Part shown: one piece after another, positions 16,354 to 25,930 of the stretch | Position numbering within the stretch: position 1 is the first letter of the stretch | How the letters are laid out: every line of letters starts with the position of its first letter | Origin: Microbacterium terrae | Lineage (GTDB): Bacteria; Actinomycetota; Actinomycetes; Actinomycetales; Microbacteriaceae | Direction of reading: 5' to 3' | DNA length: 64,000 nt | Assembly (NCBI RefSeq): GCF_017831975.1 | Contig: NZ_JAFDSS010000001.1 | Coordinates: 2,046,001 to 2,110,000, forward strand | Notes under the pieces: model-generated | Databases searched by the model: none | What the model saw: the letters and a program-made list of their open reading frames with translations, nothing else | What the model was told of the DNA's origin: nothing | Program-made: the position numbers and the translations under genes

Positions 16354-17415
16354 TCAGCGGATACCGCGGCGGGTGGCGTCCTGCACCTCGCCGACGAGCT
16401 CCTCGATGATGTCCTCGAGGAACAGCACCGCGGTGATGCGGCCCGTCTCGTCGCGCACCTGCGCGAGGTGTCGACCGGCCCGGCGCATGACCGCGAGGGC
16501 GTCCTCGAGGTCGGTGGTCTCGAGGACCGGCACCATGTGGTGGATCCGCTTCGCCTCGATCGGGCGCGTCACCTTCGCCTCGGCGACCTCCGGTCCCTCC
16601 GCGGCGCGGAGGATGTCCTTCAGGTGCACGTACCCGACGGGGATGCCCGCGTCGTCGACGATCACGTAGCGCGAGAACCCGTGCTTGGCGACGGCGCGCT
16701 CGATGGCGGCCGGCGTCGTGCGCTCGGGCAGCGTCACCAGATCGGCGAGCGGCACCGCGACATCCATCGCCTTCTTGTCGGTGAACTCCACGACGGCCGC
16801 GACCGTACCGGCCGAGTCGTCGAGGACCCCCTCGATGCGCGACTGGTTGACGATCGTCGCGACCTCCTCGAGGGTGAACGTCGATGCCGCCTCGTCCTTG
16901 GGCTCGACGCGGAACAGGCGCACGATGTGGTTGGCGATCCAGTTGAGGGTGACGATCACCGGGTGGAACACCTTCGACACCCACACCAGCGGGGTCGCGA
17001 GCATGAGCACCGCACGATCGGGCACCGAGAACGCCAGGTTCTTCGGCACCATCTCGCCGAACACGACGTGCAGGTACGACACCACGAGCAGCGCGATCAC
17101 GAACGCGATGCCGTCGACGACGGCCTCCGACCAGCCCGTGAGGCCCAGCGGCTCGTAGAGCAGGTGGTGGATCGCCGGCTCCGACACGTTCAGGATCAGC
17201 AGCGAGCAGATCGTGATGCCGAGCTGGCTGGTCGCGAGCATGAGCGTCGCGTGCTCCATGGCGTACAGCGCGGTCTTGGCCGAGCGCGAGCCCTTCTCGG
17301 CGAGCGGCTCGATCTGCGATCGTCGCGCCGAGATGACGGCGAACTCGGCGCCGACGAAGAAGGCGTTGGCGATCAGCAGCACAACGAGCCAGGCGATTCC
17401 TGCCCAATCGCTCAT
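16354..17415 (-). CDS. CNNM/DUF21 membrane protein with CBS pair, lacking CorC domain
   Basis: 353 residues. The N-terminal DUF21 (CNNM) transmembrane domain (about 1-190) contains LANAFFVGAEFAV-like and HVVFGEMVPKNLA motifs; two CBS domains follow (about 215-345), ending at VGEVQDATRRGIR without the CorC_HlyC domain found in its neighbour. CNNM proteins are linked to Mg2+ or divalent-cation transport; older annotations call them hemolysins. Its start overlaps the end of the upstream paralogue by 4 bp (17412-17415), so the pair is translationally coupled. As I recall, Rv1841c and Rv1842c beside guaB1 (Rv1843c) show the same arrangement. Confidence 0.9.
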   Translation of the reverse strand: MSDWAGIAWLVVLLIANAFFVGAEFAVISARRSQIEPLAEKGSRSAKTALYAMEHATLMLATSQLGITICSLLILNVSEPAIHHLLYEPLGLTGWSEAVVDGIAFVIALLVVSYLHVVFGEMVPKNLAFSVPDRAVLMLATPLVWVSKVFHPVIVTLNWIANHIVRLFRVEPKDEAASTFTLEEVATIVNQSRIEGVLDDSAGTVAAVVEFTDKKAMDVAVPLADLVTLPERTTPAAIERAVAKHGFSRYVIVDDAGIPVGYVHLKDILRAAEGPEVAEAKVTRPIEAKRIHHMVPVLETTDLEDALAVMRRAGRHLAQVRDETGRITAVLFLEDIIEELVGEVQDATRRGIR

Positions 17416-18746
17416 CGCTGATCACCTCCTTCCGTCGTGTCTTCGTCTTCTCGGACCGGATGCGGGGTGAACCGCACGCGGTCGACGCGGCGGCCCTCCA
17501 TGCGCTGCACCTCGAGGGTGCCGTCCTCGATCTCGACGGTGTCGCCCACCACCGGGATGCGCTCGAGCACGCTCATGACGAATCCGCCGACGGTGTCGTA
17601 GACGTCGTCCTCAGGAACCCGGATGCCGGTGCGGTCGAGCACCTCGTCGGGGCGGAGCTCGGCGGGGAACAGCACCGCGCCCTTCACGCGCACCACCCCG
17701 GCCCGGCGGCGGTCGTGCTCGTCGAGCACCTCGCCCACGATCTCCTCGACCAGGTCCTCGAGCGTCACGACACCGGCGGTGCCGCCGTACTCGTCGACCA
17801 CGACGGCCATCTGATAGCCCTTGGCCCGCAGCTCCGCGACGAGGGCGTCGAGATGCACGGCTTCGGGCACGCGCAGCGGCTCGCTGGCGAGGGCGGCTGC
17901 GGGCACGTCGCCGCGCCGCTTGCGCGGCACGCTGACGGCGGCCTTCAGGTGCACGATGCCGGTGATGTCGTCCATCGACTCGTCGTAGACGGGGAAGCGG
18001 CTGTGCCCGGTGCGCCGAGCGAGCTGGATGACGTCTTCGGCCGATTCGTCGGCGGCGAGGGCGTGGATGCTCGGCCTCGGCGTCATGACGTCGGCCGCGG
18101 TCAGCCGAGCGAACGTGAGGCTGCGATTGAGGAGCGACGCGGTGTCCTCCTCGAGCACGCCCGCACTCGCCGAGCGGCGAACCAGGCTCGACAGCTCCTC
18201 GGCCGTGCGCGCACCCGAGAGCTCCTCCTTGGGCTCGATGCCCATGGAGCGCAGCACCCCGTTGGCGCTGCCGTTGAGCACGACGATCGCCGGACGGAAG
18301 ACGGTGGTGAACGCGACCTGGAACGGGATCACGAGCTTCGCCGTCTGCCGCGGCACGGCCAGGGCGAAGTTCTTCGGCACGAGCTCGCCGATGATCATCG
18401 AGAAGATCGTCGCTGTCGTGATCGCGATGACCACCGCGAGCGGGCTGACGAGCCCCTCGGGCAGGCCCCACGCCGTGAACACGGGGCGCAGCAGGTTCGA
18501 GATCGCCGGCTCCATCGTGTAACCGGTGAGGAGCGTGGTCAGCGTGATCCCGAGCTGCGCACTCGAGAGATGCGTCGAGGTGATCCGGAGCGCGCCGATC
18601 GTCATCGACAGCCGGGTCTCGCCCGCCTCGCGGCGGGCTTCGAGGTCGGCACGGTCGAGGTTGACGAGAGCGAACTCGCTGGCGACGAACAGACCGGTGC
18701 CGATTGTGAGCAGGAGCCCCACGCCCAACATGACGTAATCCATCAC
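17412..18746 (-). CDS. CNNM/DUF21 membrane protein with CBS pair and CorC_HlyC domain
   Basis: 444 residues: DUF21 transmembrane domain (about 1-195, with IIGELVPKNFALA), CBS pair (about 215-340, with MTPRPSIHAL and VVVDEYGGTAGVVTLEDLVEE), and a C-terminal CorC_HlyC domain (about 355-430) usually found in divalent-cation efflux proteins. The GTG at 18746 and the ATG at 18743 are adjacent start options downstream of GGGGGTGAT. It lies 149 bp downstream of guaB1 on the same strand. Its combination with a shorter paralogue suggests a hetero-oligomeric membrane complex; this is inference. Confidence 0.9.
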   Translation of the reverse strand: MMDYVMLGVGLLLTIGTGLFVASEFALVNLDRADLEARREAGETRLSMTIGALRITSTHLSSAQLGITLTTLLTGYTMEPAISNLLRPVFTAWGLPEGLVSPLAVVIAITTATIFSMIIGELVPKNFALAVPRQTAKLVIPFQVAFTTVFRPAIVVLNGSANGVLRSMGIEPKEELSGARTAEELSSLVRRSASAGVLEEDTASLLNRSLTFARLTAADVMTPRPSIHALAADESAEDVIQLARRTGHSRFPVYDESMDDITGIVHLKAAVSVPRKRRGDVPAAALASEPLRVPEAVHLDALVAELRAKGYQMAVVVDEYGGTAGVVTLEDLVEEIVGEVLDEHDRRRAGVVRVKGAVLFPAELRPDEVLDRTGIRVPEDDVYDTVGGFVMSVLERIPVVGDTVEIEDGTLEVQRMEGRRVDRVRFTPHPVREDEDTTEGGDQR

Positions 18747-18895
18747 GCATCACCCCCGATCGAACGGGAGGAGGGTCGGTGGGGCGAGCGTCTGCAACTA
18801 GGAGGGTCGTCCATCGTGCCGACAAGTCTACGACAGGCTGCCGGGTGCCCCGGCATCCACCCCTCCCGTGCGCATCCGGGCCCGAGCCGGCGGAC

Positions 18896-20353
18896 CTACC
18901 AGCTGACGGGGAGCGCCTTGCCCTCTTCGTAGCCTGCGGCCGACTGCAGGCCGACCCGCGCGCGCTCGTGGAACTCGGCGACGGTGGCGGCGCCGGCATA
19001 GGTGAACGAGGAGCGCACGCCCGAGGTGATCATGTCGATGAGGTCCTCGAGACCCGGTCGCAGCGGGTCGAGGTAGATCTTCGACGACGAGATGCCCTCG
19101 GCGAACAGCTCCTTGCGGGCGAGCTCGTACGGGTCGAGCCGGCCGAACCGCTCGTGCACGGCCTTGGTCGAGGCCATGCCCCACGACTCCTTGTAGACCC
19201 GGCCGGAGGCGTCGGTCTGCAGCTCGCCGGGCGCCTCGATGGTCCCGGCGAACCACGATCCGATCATGACGGATGCCGCGCCCGCGGCCAGGGCGAGGGC
19301 GACGTCGCGCGGGTAGCGCACCCCGCCGTCGGCCCAGACGTGGGCGCCCGCGGCGCGGGCCGCCTCCGCGGTCTCGAGCACAGCCGAGAACTGCGGCCGG
19401 CCGACGGCGGTCATCATGCGGGTGGTGCACATCGCGCCGGGACCCACTCCGACCTTGAGGATCGACGCGCCGGCGTCGACCAGGTCGGCCACGCCGTCGC
19501 CGGTGACGATGTTGCCCGCCGCGATCGGGATGCCGAGACCGAGGTCGGCGACGGTGCGGAGCGCCCGCAGCATCCCCTCCTGGTGTCCGTGTGCGGTGTC
19601 GACGACCAGCACGTCGACGCCCGCGCCGGCGAGCGCCCGGGCCTTGGCTGCGACGTCGCCGTTGATCCCGACCGCCGCCGCCACGATGAGGCGCCCCGCG
19701 TCGTCGACGGCCGGGCGGTAGAGCGTCGAGCGCAGGGCGCTGCGGCGCGAGAGCGTGCCGACCAGGTAGCCGTGATCGACGACGCACACGGTCTCGGCGT
19801 CGGCGGCCACGATCACGTCGAAGGCGTGGCGCGCCGATTCGATGTCGACTGCGTCGACGGATGCCGCCCGCCCGCGCGCGAGGTCGCCCAGGCGCGCATC
19901 CGGGAGGGCGGTCCCCAGCCGCGTGCCCGGCACGATGCCGAGGATGTCGTCGATGTGCACACGACCGTCGCGCGACTCCGCGACGACGATGCCGTGCCCC
20001 TCGGTCGCCGGCAGCAGCCGCGCCGCGTCGGCGACTGTCGCGTCGGGCGAGAGCACGAGGGGGGTGTCCCATACGACGGGCTGCGACTTCGTCCAGCGGA
20101 TCGCGGCGTCGAGGTCCTGCAGCGGCATGTCCTGCGGAAGCACGGCGAGCCCGCCGCGGCGGGCGAGCGTGGCGGCCAGACGCGGACCGGTCACGGAGTT
20201 CATGTTGGCCGAGACGAGCGGGATGGTGGCCGTCGAGCCGTCGCCCGGGGAGAGGTTCACATCGAGGCGGCTGGTCACCCCTGACCGGCGCGGAACGAGG
20301 AAGACATCGGAATAGGTCAGGTCGACCTCGGGCTTCTCACCGTAGAACTCCAT
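18896..20353 (-). CDS. guaB1: GuaB1-type GMP reductase with CBS domains
   Basis: 485-residue TIM barrel of the IMPDH/GMPR superfamily with inserted CBS domains (about 95-210). The catalytic cysteine loop is GVGPGAMCTTR (near residue 305), and VDTAHGHQEG and WADGGVRYPRD form the phosphate and substrate sites. Mycobacterial GuaB1 has been shown to be a GMP reductase (GMP to IMP with NADPH) rather than an IMP dehydrogenase, so purine salvage is the likely role. The ATG at 20353 has TACCCT seven nt upstream on the minus strand. It is divergent from kgd and followed by the two CNNM genes. Confidence 0.9.
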   Translation of the reverse strand: MEFYGEKPEVDLTYSDVFLVPRRSGVTSRLDVNLSPGDGSTATIPLVSANMNSVTGPRLAATLARRGGLAVLPQDMPLQDLDAAIRWTKSQPVVWDTPLVLSPDATVADAARLLPATEGHGIVVAESRDGRVHIDDILGIVPGTRLGTALPDARLGDLARGRAASVDAVDIESARHAFDVIVAADAETVCVVDHGYLVGTLSRRSALRSTLYRPAVDDAGRLIVAAAVGINGDVAAKARALAGAGVDVLVVDTAHGHQEGMLRALRTVADLGLGIPIAAGNIVTGDGVADLVDAGASILKVGVGPGAMCTTRMMTAVGRPQFSAVLETAEAARAAGAHVWADGGVRYPRDVALALAAGAASVMIGSWFAGTIEAPGELQTDASGRVYKESWGMASTKAVHERFGRLDPYELARKELFAEGISSSKIYLDPLRPGLEDLIDMITSGVRSSFTYAGAATVAEFHERARVGLQSAAGYEEGKALPVSW

Positions 20354-20360
20354 GAGCGCC

Positions 20361-20366
20361 AGGGTA
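20361..20366 (-). promoter_or_regulatory. -10 element, leaderless guaB1 start
   Basis: TACCCT on the minus strand, seven nt before the guaB1 ATG. Confidence 0.4.
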
Positions 20367-20529
20367 GTGACTCTTTCTGTGGACGAAAGGATGCCGATTC
20401 CTGCGCAGAATCACAGCCGCGCCCGCGAATCGTCCGGTTCGTCTGGGATACGCTTAACAACCGTGTGCGCGCGCATCTGAAGCGTCGCACGTCCGGAAGA
20501 TCTTCACCGAAGAAAGCAGGCGATCCAGC

Positions 20530-23500
20530 GTGTCGAGCCAGGTGACGGGCCTCGGGGTTTCGAACGAAGGAGAGTTCGGAGCTAACGAGTGGCTCGTCGA
20601 GGAGCTGTACGAGCAGTTCACAGTCGACAAGAACTCCGTCGACAAGGCATGGTGGCCGGTCCTCGAGGCCTACCACCCCGTCGAGTCCCGAGTGACGGAT
20701 GGAGCGCCCGCGACCGCGGCGCCTGCAGCGGCGGCGCCCGCGGCGGCCACGCCCGCAGCAGCGGCGCCGAATGCGGCTGCGCACCCCGTGACCGCTCCGG
20801 TGCCGGTCATCGGAGCACAGCCGGTCGCCCGGACGACCACGCGCCCTGCCGCCCCGCAGCCGATCCCGGCGCAGGCCCCGAAGGCGGAGCCCGCCACCGC
20901 CGATGCGGTCGCCGAAGACAAGGTCACCGTGCTGCGCGGCATGCCGAAGACTCTCGCCGCGAACATGGACGAGTCGCTGACCGTCCCCACCGCGACGAGC
21001 GTGCGCACGGTGCCGGCCAAGCTGATGATCGACAACCGCATCGTCATCAACAACCACATGGCCCGCACCCGCGGCGGCAAGGTGAGCTTCACCCACCTCA
21101 TCGGCTGGGCGATGATCCAGGCGCTCAAGGAGTTCCCGAGCCAGAACGTCTTCTACGCCGAGGTCGACGGCAAGCCGTCGGTCGTGGCCCCCGCCCACAT
21201 CAACCTGGGCATCGCGATCGACGTGCCCAAGCCCGACGGCACGCGGGCACTGCTCGTCCCGAGCATCAAGCGCGCCGACACTCTCACGTTCAGCGAGTTC
21301 CTCGCCTCGTATGAAGACCTGATCTCGCGCGCCCGGGGCAACAAGCTCGGCGCCGGCGACTTCCAGGGCACGACGATCTCGCTCACTAACCCGGGCGGCA
21401 TCGGCACGGTCCACTCGGTCCCGCGTCTCATGAAGGGCCAGGGCTGCATCGTCGGCGCCGGTGCGCTCGAGTACCCGGCCGAGTTCCAGGGTGCCAGCGA
21501 GAAGACGCTGAACGAGCTGGCCATCGGCAAGACGATCACCCTCACGAGCACCTACGACCACCGCGTCATCCAGGGCGCCGGCTCCGGCGAGTTCCTCAAG
21601 AAGGTGCACGAGCTGCTCATCGGGCAGCGGGGCTTCTACGACGACATCTTCGCCGCGCTGCGCATCCCGTACGCCCCCATCCACTGGGCACCCGACATCA
21701 ACGTCGATCTCGCCGAGCGCGTCGACAAGCAGTCGCGCGTGCAGGAGCTGATCAACTCCTTCCGCGTCCGCGGACACCTGATGGCCGACATCGACCCGCT
21801 GCAGTACATGCAGCGCACGCACCCCGACCTCGAGATCGAGAACCACGGACTGACGTTCTGGGACCTCGACCGCGAGTTCGTCACGGGCGGCTTCGGCGGC
21901 AAGCGCACGATGAAGCTGCGCGACATCCTCGGGGTGCTCCGCGACTCGTACTGCCGCACCATCGGCCTCGAGTACATGCACATCCAGGACCCCGGCCAGC
22001 GCGCGTGGTTCCAGGAGAACGTCGAAGTCAAGTACCAGAAGCCCGGCCACGACGAGCAGCTGCGCATCCTCGACAAGCTGCAGCAGGCCGAGGCCTTCGA
22101 GACGTTCCTGCAGACCAAGTACGTCGGCCAGAAGCGCTTCAGCCTCGAGGGCGGCGAGTCGCTCATCCCCCTCCTCGACGAGATCCTCCAGGGTGCCGCC
22201 GAGGCGGGCCTCGACGGCGCGGCGATCGGCATGGCCCACCGCGGCCGCCTCAACGTGCTGACCAACATCGCCGGCAAGACGTACGGCCAGGTGTTCCGCG
22301 AGTTCGAGGGCTCGGTCGCGATCGGCTCGAAGTCCGGCTCCGGCGACGTCAAGTACCACCTCGGAACCGAGGGCACCTTCGTCGCCGACGGCGGCGAGGA
22401 GCTGCCGGTGTACCTCGCCGCGAACCCGTCGCACCTCGAGACCGTCGACGGCGTGCTCGAGGGCATCGTCCGCGCGAAGCAGGACCGCAAGCCCATCGGC
22501 ACGTTCTCGTGGCTGCCCATCCTCGTGCACGGCGACGCCGCGTTCGCCGGCCAGGGCGTCGTCGTCGAGACGCTGCAGATGTCGCAGCTGCGCGGCTACC
22601 GCACCGGCGGCACCGTGCACGTCGTGGTGAACAACCAGGTCGGCTTCACGACGACACCGCAGGATGCCCGCTCCTCCGTCTACGCCACGGATGTCGCGAA
22701 GACGATCCAGGCGCCGATCTTCCACGTGAACGGCGATGACCCCGAGGCCGTCACCCGCGTCGCACAGGTCGCCTTCGCCTACCGCGAGAAGTTCCACCGC
22801 GACGTCGTGATCGACCTGGTCTGCTACCGCCGCCGTGGCCACAACGAGGGCGACGACCCCTCGATGACGCAGCCGCTGATGACGAACCTCATCGAGGCGA
22901 AGCGCTCGGTCCGCCGCCTGTACACCGAGGCTCTCGTCGGCCGCGGTGACATCACCGAGGAGGAGTACGACAAGGCGAAGCAGGACTTCCAGAACCGCCT
23001 CGAGATCGCCTTCGCCGAGACGCACGCCGCCGAGACCGGCACGTCGACCGTCGTCGACGCCGCCCAGCTGGCGGAGGCGCCCGTCAGCGGCGAGCCGGAG
23101 ACCACCGGTGTGCAGCGCGAGGTCGTCGAGCTCATCGGCGACGCGTTCGTGAACAAGCCCGAGGGCTTCACGGTGCACGCCAAGCTGCAGCAGCTGCTCG
23201 ACAAGCGCCACGACATGAGCCGCAAGGGCGGCATCGATTGGGCGTTCGGCGAGCTCCTGGCGTTCGGTTCGCTCCTGATCGAGAAGACCAACGTGCGCCT
23301 CGCTGGGCAGGACTCGCGTCGAGGCACGTTCGTGCAGCGCCACGCGATGCTCCACGACCGCGCGAACGGGCAGGAATGGCTGCCGCTGGGCAACCTCGGC
23401 GCCGACCAGGGCCGCTTCTGGGTCTACGACTCGCTCCTGAGCGAGTACGCGGCGATGGCGTTCGAGTACGGCTACTCGGTCGAGCGCGCAGATGCCCTCG

Positions 23501-24255
23501 TGCTGTGGGAGGCCCAGTTCGGCGACTTCGGCAACGGAGCACAGTCGGTCGTCGACGAGTTCATCTCGTCGGCCGAGCAGAAGTGGGGCCAGCAGTCGAG
23601 CGTCGTGCTGCTCCTCCCCCATGGCTACGAGGGTCAGGGCCCCGACCACTCGTCGGCGCGCATCGAGCGGTACCTGCAGATGTGCGCGCAGGACAACATG
23701 ACCGTGGCGCGCCCGTCGACGCCGGCGTCGTACTTCCACCTGCTCCGTCGCCAGGCCTACCAGCGGCCGCGTCGCCCGCTCATCGTCTTCACGCCGAAGG
23801 CGATGCTGCGACTGCGCGGCGCGACCAGCCCCGTCGAGGACTTCACGACCGGCCGCTTCGAGCCGGTGCTCGACGACGACCGCGGTCTCGACGCGTCGGC
23901 CGTCAAGCGCGTGCTGCTGCACGCCGGCAAGATCCACTGGGATCTCCGCGCCGAGCTCGAGAAGAACCCCAACCCCGAGATCGCGCTGGTGCGGGTGGAG
24001 CAGTACTACCCCGCTCCGATCGACGAGCTCAACGCGGTCGTCGCCAAGTACCCCGGCGCCGAGCTGGTGTGGGTGCAGGACGAGCCCGAGAACCAGGGCG
24101 CCTGGCCGTTCATCGCCCTCGAGGTCGCCGATCAGCTCAACGGGCGCGGCATCCGTCGCATCTCGCGTGCGTCGGCCGCGTCGACGGCGACCGGGTCGCC
24201 GAAGGTGCACGCCGCCGAGCAGGCCACGATCATGCGGGACGCCCTCACGCTGTAG
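20530..24255 (+). CDS. kgd: Multifunctional 2-oxoglutarate dehydrogenase/decarboxylase (KGD, OdhA)
   Basis: 1241 residues; TCA-cycle enzyme fusing an E2-type succinyltransferase domain to a thiamine-diphosphate E1. Residues 1-40 (EFGANEWLVEELYEQF) are the E1 N-terminal peptide, then an Ala/Pro linker. The acyltransferase catalytic domain (about 130-360) contains the DHRVIQGAGSGEF histidine motif but no lipoyl domain, as in actinobacterial OdhA. The E1 domain has GMAHRGRLNVL and the ThDP motif GDAAFAGQGVV...NNQVGFTT. The GTG at 20530 gives a first peptide matching known KGD proteins and follows an AAGAAAGCAGG stretch. The gene is monocistronic; a 13-bp hairpin follows. In relatives the enzyme is controlled by the FHA protein GarA/OdhI, not seen here. 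Confidence 0.96.
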   Translation: MSSQVTGLGVSNEGEFGANEWLVEELYEQFTVDKNSVDKAWWPVLEAYHPVESRVTDGAPATAAPAAAAPAAATPAAAAPNAAAHPVTAPVPVIGAQPVARTTTRPAAPQPIPAQAPKAEPATADAVAEDKVTVLRGMPKTLAANMDESLTVPTATSVRTVPAKLMIDNRIVINNHMARTRGGKVSFTHLIGWAMIQALKEFPSQNVFYAEVDGKPSVVAPAHINLGIAIDVPKPDGTRALLVPSIKRADTLTFSEFLASYEDLISRARGNKLGAGDFQGTTISLTNPGGIGTVHSVPRLMKGQGCIVGAGALEYPAEFQGASEKTLNELAIGKTITLTSTYDHRVIQGAGSGEFLKKVHELLIGQRGFYDDIFAALRIPYAPIHWAPDINVDLAERVDKQSRVQELINSFRVRGHLMADIDPLQYMQRTHPDLEIENHGLTFWDLDREFVTGGFGGKRTMKLRDILGVLRDSYCRTIGLEYMHIQDPGQRAWFQENVEVKYQKPGHDEQLRILDKLQQAEAFETFLQTKYVGQKRFSLEGGESLIPLLDEILQGAAEAGLDGAAIGMAHRGRLNVLTNIAGKTYGQVFREFEGSVAIGSKSGSGDVKYHLGTEGTFVADGGEELPVYLAANPSHLETVDGVLEGIVRAKQDRKPIGTFSWLPILVHGDAAFAGQGVVVETLQMSQLRGYRTGGTVHVVVNNQVGFTTTPQDARSSVYATDVAKTIQAPIFHVNGDDPEAVTRVAQVAFAYREKFHRDVVIDLVCYRRRGHNEGDDPSMTQPLMTNLIEAKRSVRRLYTEALVGRGDITEEEYDKAKQDFQNRLEIAFAETHAAETGTSTVVDAAQLAEAPVSGEPETTGVQREVVELIGDAFVNKPEGFTVHAKLQQLLDKRHDMSRKGGIDWAFGELLAFGSLLIEKTNVRLAGQDSRRGTFVQRHAMLHDRANGQEWLPLGNLGADQGRFWVYDSLLSEYAAMAFEYGYSVERADALVLWEAQFGDFGNGAQSVVDEFISSAEQKWGQQSSVVLLLPHGYEGQGPDHSSARIERYLQMCAQDNMTVARPSTPASYFHLLRRQAYQRPRRPLIVFTPKAMLRLRGATSPVEDFTTGRFEPVLDDDRGLDASAVKRVLLHAGKIHWDLRAELEKNPNPEIALVRVEQYYPAPIDELNAVVAKYPGAELVWVQDEPENQGAWPFIALEVADQLNGRGIRRISRASAASTATGSPKVHAAEQATIMRDALTL

Positions 24256-24271
24256 GTCATGTCGCCTCGCG

Positions 24272-24307
24272 CGGCGGCCCCGGATGCTTCGGCGTCCGGG
24301 GCCGCCG
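24272..24307. terminator. Perfect 13-bp hairpin terminator
   Basis: CGGCGGCCCCGGA (24272-24284) pairs with TCCGGGGCCGCCG (24295-24307) across a 10-nt loop, between convergent kgd and glpD. Confidence 0.8.
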
Positions 24308-24323
24308 CCGTCCGGGGCGCCAC

Positions 24324-24369
24324 CGTCGAAGGAGCGGATGCAGGGGCGTCGAAGGAGCGGATGCCGGGG
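24324..24369 (+). repeat. Two tandem 23-bp repeats in the kgd-glpD gap
   Basis: Copy 1 is 24324-24346 and copy 2 is 24347-24369; both begin CGTCGAAGGAGCGGATGC and differ at one position (A versus C). No ORF or RNA structure explains them. Confidence 0.75.
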
Positions 24370-24382
24370 CGTGGACGCGCGG

Positions 24383-25930
24383 TCAGCGGGGCGAGACGCC
24401 GGCGCGGGCGAATGCCGCGACCGCGGCATCCGTCGACGCCTCCGCGTCCGCCGCGACGAGCCCCAGCCGCGTGCGCCGGTGCAGCAGGTCGTCGACGCTC
24501 AGCGCGCCTTCGACGCGCACGCCCCACTCGAGCTCCTGCGCGGTGACGCCGTACACGGCGCCGGGTCCGTCGGCGAGCGACGCCGCGTACGGCGCCTCCG
24601 CCCCGTACCGCCGCACCAGGCGCGACGGAGCCGCGATCTCGTCGAGCCGCTCGCGCGGCCAGGCGCCGACGAGCGGCACGTGCCGGGTGCTCGAGGGCGG
24701 CGTGCCGCGCGGGGCGAGCCGCTCGCGCACGACGACGTCGACCGTGTCCTCCGCCATGCGGCGATAGGTCGTGAGCTTTCCGCCGATGATGCTCACCAGG
24801 CCCGAGTCCGCGACGGTGACGATGTGGCGGCGCGACAGGTCGCTCGATTCGGCGTCGTCACCCGCTCCGAGCGGGCGCAGCCCCGCGTACGTCGCGAGCA
24901 CGTCGTCGCGGGTCAGGGCGCGCCCGAGCGCGGTGTTGACGACGGCGAGCAGCTCGTCGATCTCGGCGTCCGAGGCCAGCGGCACGTCGGGGATCGCGGC
25001 GCCCGCGTCGACGTCGGTGAGGCCGATGTAGGTGCGCCCGTGCATCGCCGGCAGCGTGAAGACGAAGCGGCTCGTGGTGCCGGGCACCGGCACCGTGAGC
25101 GAGACGTCGGATCCGCCCAGCACGCCGGATGAGACGACGAGGTGGGTGCCGCGACTCGGGCGCAGCCGCACCTCCCGGTCGAGTCCCCCCGCCCACACGC
25201 CGGTGGCGTTCACAACGGCGCGGGCGCGGACCACGAACTCCTCGCCGGTGATGCGGTCGCGCAGCCGCGCCCGGTCGCCGGCCGCGGACACCGCTTCGAC
25301 GCGGGTGAGGACGGACGCCCCGTACCCGGCCGCCGTGCGCGCCACCGCCAGCACGAGCCTGGCGTCGTCGATGAGCTGGCCGTCCCAGCCGCGGACGGCC
25401 GAGCGGAGCCCCGCGCGGCGCAGCGCCGGCGCGAGGCGCAGCGCCTCCGTCGCCGAGATCACCGCCGGGGAAGGCAGGAGTGCGCCCGGTGTGCCGACGA
25501 CGCGCCGCAGTCCGTCGCCGAGCGCGTAGCCCGCGCCGGTCACCGCACCCTGTGCACGGTGGTCGGGTTCGAACAGCGGCACGATCTGGGCGAGCGGGCG
25601 GATGAGGTGCGGTGCGAGCCGGGTCATGAGCAAGTGCCGCTCGGCCGCGCTCTCGTGCGCGATCGCGAACTGCCCCGAGGCGAGATACCGCAGCCCGCCG
25701 TGGACGAGCTTCGAGCTCCACCGGCTGGTGCCGTGTGCGAGGTCGTGACGCTCGACGAGAGCCGTGCGCAGTCCCCGGCTCGCGGCATCCAGCGCCGTGC
25801 CGACGCCCGTGATCCCGCCGCCGATGACGAGCACGTCGATCTCGGATGCCTCGGCGAGCTGTTCGAGCTCGCGCTCGCGCCTCCTCGCCGACAGGGCCGT
25901 GGGGTGGGGCGTGCGCCCGCGCTCGATCAT
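24383..25930 (-). CDS. glpD: Aerobic glycerol-3-phosphate dehydrogenase
   Basis: 515-residue FAD enzyme oxidising sn-glycerol-3-phosphate to dihydroxyacetone phosphate at the membrane and feeding electrons to quinones. The FAD dinucleotide motif VIGGGITGVG is near residue 32; GTSRWSSKLVHGGLRYL is the GlpD signature; IIGGKLTTYRRMAED marks the C-terminal FAD contact, and an accessory helical domain follows. The ATG at 25930 overlaps the tetR stop by 4 bp (25927-25930), so glpD is translated from a tetR-glpD message. The long open frame upstream of this ATG only shadows tetR. The neighbourhood mirrors Rv2249c (glpD1)-Rv2250c. Confidence 0.94.
   Translation of the reverse strand: MIERGRTPHPTALSARRRERELEQLAEASEIDVLVIGGGITGVGTALDAASRGLRTALVERHDLAHGTSRWSSKLVHGGLRYLASGQFAIAHESAAERHLLMTRLAPHLIRPLAQIVPLFEPDHRAQGAVTGAGYALGDGLRRVVGTPGALLPSPAVISATEALRLAPALRRAGLRSAVRGWDGQLIDDARLVLAVARTAAGYGASVLTRVEAVSAAGDRARLRDRITGEEFVVRARAVVNATGVWAGGLDREVRLRPSRGTHLVVSSGVLGGSDVSLTVPVPGTTSRFVFTLPAMHGRTYIGLTDVDAGAAIPDVPLASDAEIDELLAVVNTALGRALTRDDVLATYAGLRPLGAGDDAESSDLSRRHIVTVADSGLVSIIGGKLTTYRRMAEDTVDVVVRERLAPRGTPPSSTRHVPLVGAWPRERLDEIAAPSRLVRRYGAEAPYAASLADGPGAVYGVTAQELEWGVRVEGALSVDDLLHRRTRLGLVAADAEASTDAAVAAFARAGVSPR

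Noticed and set aside
20317..24429. 1370-residue open frame antisense to kgd
   Set aside because: Arises from high GC and codon bias of kgd on the other strand; low-complexity Arg/Val/Leu/Glu composition, no domain, no ribosome site.
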